Below the pieces are notes generated by a model. That model worked only from the letters and a program-made list of their open reading frames with translations, was not told the DNA's origin and searched no databases. The translations under genes and the position numbers were made by a program. Shown here one piece after another: positions 16,111 through 22,434 of a stretch of 33,005 nt of DNA. Location of the stretch: assembly GCA_024693915.1 (NCBI GenBank), contig JAILKG010000195.1:1-33005 (forward strand), read 5' to 3'. Position 1 is the first letter of the stretch; every line of letters starts with the position of its first letter. The stretch is from Treponema sp. (lineage in GTDB: Bacteria > Spirochaetota > Spirochaetia > Treponematales > Treponemataceae).

Positions 16111-19100
16111 ATGAAGAAAACTATTTTTAGAAATCTAGCTTTTTTTGCCCTTCTTTCAGTTTCCGCTCTTCTTTCTGCGGAAAAAAAGGAAAGGTACTTT
16201 TCTCCAAATAATGACGGTATTCAGGACGAATTTGTAGTTCCTTTGAAAATTTCAGACAGAAGATACATCACTTCCTGGAGCCTTACAATTGAAGACGAAG
16301 GCGGCAAGGTAATCCGAACAATTGGAAACAAAGTTGCTCTTCCAAGCCGACTGACTTTTAAGCAGTTTTTTAAACAACTTATTTCTGTAAAAACTGGAGT
16401 TACAATTCCATCAAATGTTTCCTGGAACGGTGCCATGGATAACGGTGAAACCGCTCCTGACGGAAAATATTTCTACTATTTTTCTGCAACTGATGACAAC
16501 GGAAACAAGGGTGTGACAGAAAAATACCCTGTTGTAATCGATACAGTTGCTCCATTTGTCGTGGTGTCTCAGCCAGCTGACAAGATTTTTGGTGAAGGAG
16601 CCAAGGCTGAGCTTGCATTAAAGCAGACTGGTTCAAGGGAAGACACCTGGACTGGCCGCTTCCGCAACGCTTCCGGCGATGTTGTTCGTACTTTCAAGTG
16701 GGAAGATTCAGAGCCTGCAAACTTTAAGTGGAACGGTTCTGACGAAGAAGGGCGCTTTGTTCCAGACGGAATCTATTCTTACGAAGTGAGCGCAACTGAC
16801 CGTGCAGGAAACGTTTCTGAGCCTGCATCGGTTTCAAACATCATTTACTCGGCAGAAAAACCTGCTACAAATATCGTTCTTGCAAGTTCAAAATATTTTT
16901 CTCCAAATACCGATTCAAAGAATTCTGCAGTTAAATTTGACGTAACAATTCCTGTTCCGGAAGCAAGCAGCGGAAACAAGCTTACTGCCTGGGCTGTAAA
17001 AATTGTTGATAAAAACGGTAAGGTTTACAAAACTCTGGATCAGACAAACAGCGGAGAAGTTCCACCTTCATCAATTATTTTTGATGGAACAGGAGATAAC
17101 GGAAAACTCATTCCTCAGGGAATTTATACAGCAGTGGTTTCTGCAGCATATTTGAACGGTTACGAACCAGCTGTAATCAAATCCCCTGAAGTAATTCTTG
17201 ATACAACAAAACCTTCTGCTCAGATTTCAGTTTCTGACAAGATTTTTGGTGCCGGTTCAAAAACTCACGTAAAAATCTCCATGCTTATGGATTCAACCGG
17301 AAAGTTTGCTTCTATTCCTGCATGGAAGGGAAAAATTTACGATGCCGAAAATCCTGAGTTCGTTGTAAAAGAGTATGATTTTGGTGAATTCCCTCCTGAA
17401 TCAATCGAATGGAACGGTTTTGCTTCTAACGGTAAGCTTTCTCCTGATGCAAAATACCGCTTTGAACTTAAGGCAACTGACCTTGCAGGAAATACCGGCG
17501 TAATTACCAGCGCAGATACTTTTGAACTCAGCACAAAAGACGTAAAAATTCTTCTTTCTGCCAGCGATGCAGCATTCAGTCCAAACGGAAACAAGGTTAG
17601 GGATTCTATAACATTCTCTCCTGTTTTGAAGGATGCTGATGGAATTGCAAGCTATGTTTTCAAAATTCTGGATTCAAAAGGAACTGCTGTAAAAACTGTA
17701 AAAGATTCTTCAAAGCTTCCTGCTAACTTTACATGGGACGGAAAGGACGAAAGCGGAATTATCTGCCCTGACGGAACTTATTCTGCTTCCCTTGAAATTG
17801 CTTCTACAAACGGTTCTTCTGCAACTGTAGCAACTCCTGCCTTTGTGCTTGATACTCTTCCACCAAAGCTTGACGCTCAGGCTCCATGGACAGCATTCAG
17901 CCCGGACGGAGACGGAGTTCAGGATACAATTCCTGTAACAATTACAAACAGCACAAAAGAAGCTCTCTGGAAGGTTGATGTTTTGAACGCTTCAGGAAAA
18001 GTTGTAAAAACTTACACCTGGCAGAACAATATCCGCACAAACGGAAAAGATATGTTTGAGTGGGATGGTTCTGATTCAAGCGGAAACCGTGCTGCAGACG
18101 GAAATTATTCCATCGTGATTTCTTCTGAAGATGAAGCAGGAAACTCTTTCCAGACAAAAATTGCTTCTCTCACACTTGATAGCCGTGAAACAAAGGCATA
18201 CATCACCGCTGAAAATGAAGGAATTTCTCCTAATGGAGATAATGTTCTTGATACTCAGAAATTTGATATTAAAACCAGTGTTGCTGACGGAATTCTTTCA
18301 TGGAACTTTGATATCAGAAATGAAAACGGTCAGTCTGTTCGTGGCTGGTCTGATAAGGATAGCGCAAATCTTCCTGCAAGTATTACCTGGGATGGTCTTA
18401 CTTCTGACGGCAAAGCTGCTGAAGGAAACTTTACAGGAACTTTGAACATTGTCTATAAGAAAGGTAACCGGGTTACTTCAACTTCTTCTTCATTTATTTG
18501 TACTGCCACAGCACCGGAACTTTCTGTTAGAACAGCTCCAGAATATTTCAGTCCTGATAACGACGGAACAGATGATGACCTCTTTATCAAACTCAGCGGA
18601 AAATCTAAGGCTCAGTTCAAAAACTGGTCATTTGTGATTGCTGATCCAAATGGAAAGCCATTCTGGCAGACAAAGGGAACTTCTTCAATTACAGACAGAA
18701 TCATCTGGGATGGTCTTTCTAACATTCAGAAGGATGCAGGCGGAAGGGCAGAAAGGGTACAGTCTGCAATGGATTATCCATATACATTCACAGTTACAGA
18801 TACACTGGGTATGACAAGCACTGTAAAAGGTGTAATTCCTATCGATGTACTTGTAATTGTTGACGGGCCTTACTTAAAGATGGCAGTTCCTTCTATTATA
18901 TTCCGTTCAGACAATGCTGACTTTAAGACCAGCAATGAAATCAAGAACGGCTTGAAACCGGAACAGGCTGCTAACAATGAAAAGGTTCTTAAACGAATTG
19001 CTGAAATTTTGAACAAGTTTAAGGAGTACAAGGTTACTGTTGTAGGTCATGCAAACCGTGTAACAGATAACGAAGCCGAAGAGACTGAAGACAATCCAAA

Positions 19101-19293
19101 ACTTTGGGGACCGGCTCTTATCCCTCTTTCTGGAAAGAGAGCTGAGTTCGTAAAGGATTACCTTGTAAAGAAGGGCGTTAGCGCAAGCCGTCTTTCAACT
19201 GAAGGTAAGGGTGGTACAGAACTGGTTGTTGACTACAAAGATAAAGACAACAACTGGAAAAACCGCCGTGTTGAATTTATTCTTGAAAAATAA
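16111..19293 (+). CDS. Large envelope protein: FlgD/Ig-type repeats with C-terminal OmpA domain
   Basis: 1060 residues. Signal peptide (cleavage near ALLSA, residue 23). The body is a series of Ig-like FlgD/CHU_C-type repeats. Each module carries F-S-P-N-x-D-G-x-x-D near its start (variants at about 30, 265, 490, 595, 705 and 805). Modules continue with a Trp-x-hydrophobic strand, then T-W-D-G or W-N-G, P-D-G-x-Y and D-x-A-G-N. The Asp/Asn-rich SPNxDG loops look able to bind calcium. Residues about 930-1060 form an OmpA-like peptidoglycan-binding domain: VTVVGHANRV, then PLSGKRAEFVKDYLVKKGV and NRRVEFILEK. It probably spans the periplasm from peptidoglycan to the outer membrane. AAGGTGG lies 7 nt before ATG 16111. 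It is cotranscribed with the barrel gene and ends at a strong terminator. Confidence 0.85.
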   Translation: MKKTIFRNLAFFALLSVSALLSAEKKERYFSPNNDGIQDEFVVPLKISDRRYITSWSLTIEDEGGKVIRTIGNKVALPSRLTFKQFFKQLISVKTGVTIPSNVSWNGAMDNGETAPDGKYFYYFSATDDNGNKGVTEKYPVVIDTVAPFVVVSQPADKIFGEGAKAELALKQTGSREDTWTGRFRNASGDVVRTFKWEDSEPANFKWNGSDEEGRFVPDGIYSYEVSATDRAGNVSEPASVSNIIYSAEKPATNIVLASSKYFSPNTDSKNSAVKFDVTIPVPEASSGNKLTAWAVKIVDKNGKVYKTLDQTNSGEVPPSSIIFDGTGDNGKLIPQGIYTAVVSAAYLNGYEPAVIKSPEVILDTTKPSAQISVSDKIFGAGSKTHVKISMLMDSTGKFASIPAWKGKIYDAENPEFVVKEYDFGEFPPESIEWNGFASNGKLSPDAKYRFELKATDLAGNTGVITSADTFELSTKDVKILLSASDAAFSPNGNKVRDSITFSPVLKDADGIASYVFKILDSKGTAVKTVKDSSKLPANFTWDGKDESGIICPDGTYSASLEIASTNGSSATVATPAFVLDTLPPKLDAQAPWTAFSPDGDGVQDTIPVTITNSTKEALWKVDVLNASGKVVKTYTWQNNIRTNGKDMFEWDGSDSSGNRAADGNYSIVISSEDEAGNSFQTKIASLTLDSRETKAYITAENEGISPNGDNVLDTQKFDIKTSVADGILSWNFDIRNENGQSVRGWSDKDSANLPASITWDGLTSDGKAAEGNFTGTLNIVYKKGNRVTSTSSSFICTATAPELSVRTAPEYFSPDNDGTDDDLFIKLSGKSKAQFKNWSFVIADPNGKPFWQTKGTSSITDRIIWDGLSNIQKDAGGRAERVQSAMDYPYTFTVTDTLGMTSTVKGVIPIDVLVIVDGPYLKMAVPSIIFRSDNADFKTSNEIKNGLKPEQAANNEKVLKRIAEILNKFKEYKVTVVGHANRVTDNEAEETEDNPKLWGPALIPLSGKRAEFVKDYLVKKGVSASRLSTEGKGGTELVVDYKDKDNNWKNRRVEFILEK

Positions 19294-19348
19294 TATTTGA
19301 CGAAAAGCAGTTTTTCTTATTTTTGAATACTGTTTTTAGTAGGGAATG

Positions 19349-19382
19349 CGGGCTGCCTGTGATGGGCGGCCCGTTTTTTTTT
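19349..19382 (+). terminator. Rho-independent terminator of the barrel/OmpA operon
   Basis: CGGGCTGCC (19349-19357) pairs with GGCGGCCCG (19365-19373) with one G-U, followed by nine T. Confidence 0.9.
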
Positions 19383-19573
19383 ACTTATTAGAAAAATTCG
19401 ATGATGGAAAGGATAATTTTGTATCTGGATTTGATTCTGAAGATATAAAACAAGAAGCGACAGACTCCATAAAGTCGGTGAACGCCCTTTATGGCTACAC
19501 GCCTGAGTTTCTCGAAATATACGCTCAGGTGGGAGTTGTTTACGCTTCTCTTAATCCTAATATAGCTTGTTAG
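19382..19573 (+). pseudogene. Gene scrap, C-terminal 63 codons of an unknown protein
   Basis: An open frame with protein-like composition (SVNALYGYTPEFLEIYAQ, then VGVVYASLN) ending in TAG. The only upstream in-frame ATG (19346) precedes the operon terminator, whose stem-loop would then be translated. I therefore read this as the remaining 3' end of a gene, without its own start or ribosome-binding site. Codon use (ATA, GCG, CTC, ACG) differs from the neighbouring operon. It abuts the tRNA-associated repeats and may be debris from an integrated element. I do not recognise the family. Confidence 0.45.
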
Positions 19574-19600
19574 TGAGTGGATAGTGTTTTTCGGCTACTG

Positions 19601-19744
19601 CAGGTTTTGCCGTTACGGTTGCTGACTTCCTGTCAGCTCCCTCCACGGCGCCTTTGTTCGCTTTCGGGCACCTCCTGTGCCCTCATCGAATAAAATGCTG
19701 CGCCACTACTCGCTTTTTGGGCGCTCACTTCGGTTCAAAACCTG
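19601..19744 (-). ncRNA. Candidate structured RNA, copy A
   Basis: Predicted fold: an 8-9 bp closing stem (19601-19609/19736-19744). Inside is a two-part hairpin: GCCGT/ACGGC (19609-19613/19645-19649), a 7x7 internal loop, then GCTGAC-TTCCT-GTCAGC (19621-19637). A second hairpin is GGGCAC-CTCCT-GTGCCC (19666-19682). On the tRNA strand both pentaloops read AGGAN. The same fold occurs in copy B with compensatory changes. Whether it is transcribed is unknown. Confidence 0.45.
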
Positions 19745-19775
19745 GTTATGGTTAATAAGAAAATTTGAGTTAAAT

Positions 19776-19809
19776 AAAAAAAAGCTTCCTGATTTCTCAA
19801 GAAGCTTTT
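19776..19809 (-). terminator. Terminator ending unit B on the reverse strand
   Basis: 9-bp stem AAAAGCTTC (19780-19788) / GAAGCTTTT (19801-19809), 12-nt loop, followed on the reverse strand by eight T. It occupies the same place relative to the unit-B tRNA 3' fragment as the tRNA terminator does relative to the tRNA. Confidence 0.75.
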
Positions 19810-19818
19810 CGGCTGCTG

Positions 19819-19963
19819 CAGGTTTTGGCATTCCAGTCAGCGACTTCCTGTCGCTTCCTTTCATGCCGGCTTCGCTCACTGTCGCCGCCGTCCTGGCGGC
19901 TTTTCACGGAAAACGCTCCGCACTGCTCGCCTTTTCCGTGCGTTCGCTCCGCTTCAAAACCTG
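19819..19963 (-). ncRNA. Candidate structured RNA, copy B
   Basis: Same fold as copy A at +218: closing stem 19819-19827/19955-19963; GGCAT/ATGCC (19827-19831/19863-19867) with a 7x7 internal loop; AGCGAC-TTCCT-GTCGCT (19839-19855); GCCGCC-GTCCT-GGCGGC (19884-19900). Copy B also has a 9-bp stem CACGGAAAA/TTTTCCGTG (19905-19913/19932-19940), which is degraded in copy A. A reverse-strand transcript would end at the 19776-19809 terminator. Confidence 0.5.
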
Positions 19964-19997
19964 ATTTATATTTAATAAATATGATTTTACGTTAAAT

Positions 19998-20027
19998 AAA
20001 AAAGGGTCTGAACTTATCAGACCCTTT
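19998..20027 (-). terminator. Terminator of tRNA-Asn
   Basis: 11-bp stem AAAGGGTCTGA (20001-20011) / TCAGACCCTTT (20017-20027), 5-nt loop, with six T on the reverse strand, directly after the tRNA. Confidence 0.85.
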
Positions 20028-20100
20028 CGGCTGCTGCAGGTTTTGAACCTGCGACACATGGATTAACAGTCCATTGCTCTACCAGCTGAGCTAAGCAACC
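20028..20100 (-). tRNA. tRNA-Asn (anticodon GTT)
   Basis: Reverse strand, 73 nt. The 7-bp acceptor GGTTGCT/AGCAGCC has one U-G pair. D arm GCTCAGCTGGTAGAGC, anticodon arm with loop CTGTTAA giving GTT, T arm GCAGGTTCAAAACCTGC, discriminator G. CCA is not encoded. It has its own promoter and terminator. Its 3' end is copied twice downstream on the same strand at 218-bp spacing. Confidence 0.95.
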
Positions 20101-20126
20101 ATCAGTTCATTGCTGAACGTGAAAAT

Positions 20127-20155
20127 AATATACTCTTTTTCAAATATTTAGTCAA
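20127..20155 (-). promoter_or_regulatory. Promoter of tRNA-Asn
   Basis: TTGACT (20155-20150), 17-bp spacer, TATATT (20132-20127) on the reverse strand. The leader of about 20 nt can form the small hairpin GTTCA/TGAAC. No terminator is seen after the upstream transglycosylase gene, so read-through may add to tRNA expression. Confidence 0.8.
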
Positions 20156-20181
20156 TAGCAATAAAGGATTTATTTTAAATT

Positions 20182-22434
20182 TTATTTCAATATTTGCTCA
20201 ACGGTGTCTTTTATGGGTTTATTATCGTAAAGCCAGGCATACATGGAGGAAGCGCCTGTGAGTTTGCGACCGTATTCCCGGGTTTCGTCGTAGGGGGCAA
20301 TTTCAAGAAAGAGATCCATTGGCAGGCTGTTTTTTTGTGCAACCCAGCGGCGGATTCTTGTTATTCCGGTATTGTAAGAGAGCAGGGCCTGAATCTGAGA
20401 GCCGTTTAGTCTCCTAATCAGTTCTGCAAGATAAAATGCACCGAATTCTATATTCGTTTCGGCGTCCCTCAAATCGTATTCCTTTATTTTTAGTTTTTTT
20501 GCTACATCCCCTGCGGTGGAGTCCATCAGCTGGCTGAGTCCAACGGCGCTGGCAAAACTTTTTACATCTTTATCAAAAAAACTTTCGCTTCGGATAAGGC
20601 CGTACAAAAGCTCATCAGGGATTTCGTATTTTTCTGCGGCAGCATCGATAAGGGGCTGGTAATCTTTTGGAAAGAGAAGTTTCAGCTCTTCTTTTGTGAT
20701 TTTTCTGTCGCTCTTTTTAAGGGCTTTTGCCACCATTCTCAAACTCTGGGGATAATATTTTGGAAAGTTTTTTCCGCACTCGTTTAAAAAGGCGGAAAGT
20801 GCACAGATTGTATCCATGGAGAAAATTGAACCGGTAGAAGACAATTTTACAAATTCAGGATAAATTTTATCTGCAAAGCCAAAATCTGCGTAGCCTCGCA
20901 AAAGAATTTCTGCATTCCGGTCAGTTTTTTCACCCTTTTCTTTATCTAAAAGCCTGGTTTTGCAGACAATTTTTTCAATTTCTTTATTTGTAAGTTCCAT
21001 TCTGGAAATTGCGCTTACCATGTAATAAAAATCGTCAGCGGATTTTAGTGAAGCTTCAAATAAAGAGGAAGGTGAATCATCCTGGTCGTAGCTGCTGGAA
21101 TCTGCCAGTTTTTCCTGCAGAAGTCTGGCAGAGATATAGGCGTAGCGGCTTTCCATATATGGAGAAAGATAGCCCTGGGCCTTATTGTAGATTTTATAAA
21201 ATTCGTTCCATTTTCCTTCAGTTAGAAGGAGGTTGGAAAGCAAATCTAAAAGGTCGTCAAAGTAGGCGCTATTATGCCAGATTTTTGCATTTTCCTGGAT
21301 TGCCCGGCTTCCGTTCAGAGAATTTTTTCTGATGGCAAGTTTAAGCAGATACCAGAGGGCATTATCGGCATGATCATTCGAGGAAGAAAATTCCATGGCC
21401 TTTCTGTAGCAGTTTTCTGCCCTGGAATAATAGTCACCGGCCAGTTCGTAGATTCGTCCAGCATAAAAATTAAAGTAAAACGCTTCGTTTCTCCCGGCAT
21501 TTTCAGAATGCTTGTTTTCTGTCCAGTAAGATTTTTCCTGCCGGCTATTGATGTTATTTGTTTTAGAATTAAGTGAAGAATTTTGTGGCTGAAGAAAATT
21601 TTCCTTTTCTTTTACCATATCGGAAAGATATTTTTCAAGGATCCTAATATTCTGAAGGTAATTTTTATTTCCATAAAGAAGCACTTTTCCAATATCGGAG
21701 CACATTGTGGAAGGAATTTCCTTTCCTTCTGATTCAAAAAGATCGAGAATTCCCTGGACTTTTTCTACTGCTTCTGAATACTGTCGCTTAATTGCCAGCA
21801 GCCTGAAATTCAAAAGTTCTTTTTGATTTTCATTAAGATTTTCTTCAATGAATTCTGCGTTTTCTGTAAAAAAGTTCTGATGTTCGCTTGATAATGGACA
21901 TTCCAAAAACCACTTAAAGATTTCTTCTGGCAGACGGCTGTCATTTTTTTCTTTCATGGCCTTTAAGCGCAGGGCAATAAGGCTTGCACTGGCAGAATAA
22001 AAATCCAGTTCGTTTGTAAAAAAAATCACTCTGGAAAACTCTTTGCTTGTAAAATAGTCTTGGACTGCAAAAAGCAGGGCATCCTGATCCCTGTATTTTT
22101 CCAGGTACAAATCTTCCATTTCTATGCGGTTTTTCTGATTTTGTAATAAAATAAGATTTTCATAGCTGCGGCGGGCACACCACTCGCTGCCTTTTTTTGA
22201 GGTGAAGGAAAAATTTTTCTGGGCTTCCTGAATGTCGCCTCTTTGAAGGGCTTTGAGTCCCAGAAAATAGTTGACGTCGTTTCCATACTTCTTTTGAAGC
22301 TGATAGGAAGGCCGCTTGCAGGAAGCAAGAGAAAAAGAGCTTGCAAAAGAAGTGCAGAAGATTAGCAGAGAAAGAAACTTTTTTAATTTTCCTGAAGAAG
22401 TTCTTCCGGCATTCCTAAAAAATCTGGAAATCAT
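20182..22434 (-). CDS. Lytic murein transglycosylase lipoprotein (Slt type)
   Basis: Cleaves the MurNAc-GlcNAc bond of peptidoglycan, leaving 1,6-anhydroMurNAc ends. 750 residues. The signal peptide has lipobox LASC (about residues 36-39), so it is an anchored lipoprotein. A long helical, tetratricopeptide-like body (about 45-590) resembles the superhelical U/L region of Slt70. The C-terminal SLT domain (about 603-735) has IPDELLYGLIRSESFF with the catalytic Glu near residue 617, then AVGLSQLMDSTA and LSYNTGITRIRRW (family AYNAG). TAATG overlaps the stop of the LysM-protein gene with this ATG, so the two are translationally coupled. The shared operon suggests joint work on peptidoglycan. No terminator is seen after the stop. 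Confidence 0.92.
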   Translation of the reverse strand: MISRFFRNAGRTSSGKLKKFLSLLIFCTSFASSFSLASCKRPSYQLQKKYGNDVNYFLGLKALQRGDIQEAQKNFSFTSKKGSEWCARRSYENLILLQNQKNRIEMEDLYLEKYRDQDALLFAVQDYFTSKEFSRVIFFTNELDFYSASASLIALRLKAMKEKNDSRLPEEIFKWFLECPLSSEHQNFFTENAEFIEENLNENQKELLNFRLLAIKRQYSEAVEKVQGILDLFESEGKEIPSTMCSDIGKVLLYGNKNYLQNIRILEKYLSDMVKEKENFLQPQNSSLNSKTNNINSRQEKSYWTENKHSENAGRNEAFYFNFYAGRIYELAGDYYSRAENCYRKAMEFSSSNDHADNALWYLLKLAIRKNSLNGSRAIQENAKIWHNSAYFDDLLDLLSNLLLTEGKWNEFYKIYNKAQGYLSPYMESRYAYISARLLQEKLADSSSYDQDDSPSSLFEASLKSADDFYYMVSAISRMELTNKEIEKIVCKTRLLDKEKGEKTDRNAEILLRGYADFGFADKIYPEFVKLSSTGSIFSMDTICALSAFLNECGKNFPKYYPQSLRMVAKALKKSDRKITKEELKLLFPKDYQPLIDAAAEKYEIPDELLYGLIRSESFFDKDVKSFASAVGLSQLMDSTAGDVAKKLKIKEYDLRDAETNIEFGAFYLAELIRRLNGSQIQALLSYNTGITRIRRWVAQKNSLPMDLFLEIAPYDETREYGRKLTGASSMYAWLYDNKPIKDTVEQILK

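Larger units (their letters stand above)
19592..19809 (-). repeat. tRNA-Asn-associated 218-bp unit A
   Basis: Begins with a copy of the tRNA-Asn 3' end (19592-19608, one mismatch to 20028-20044). A GC-rich core follows, closed by CAAAACCTG (19736-19744), the complement of CAGGTTTTG at 19601-19609. It ends with an AT-rich stretch and a terminator hairpin. Unit B follows at exactly 218 bp, and the tRNA gene at a further 218 bp. Confidence 0.85.
19810..20027 (-). repeat. tRNA-Asn-associated 218-bp unit B
   Basis: Begins with an exact 17-nt copy of the tRNA-Asn 3' end (19810-19826). The core is closed by CAAAACCTG at 19955-19963. The AT-rich stretch is similar to that of unit A, and the unit ends with the terminator of the intact tRNA gene. 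Confidence 0.85.

Noticed and set aside
918-20027. Common origin of the 218-bp MITE-like element and the 218-bp tRNA-linked units
   Set aside because: Same length but different ends, no shared sequence seen by eye, and different flanks. Treated as coincidence.
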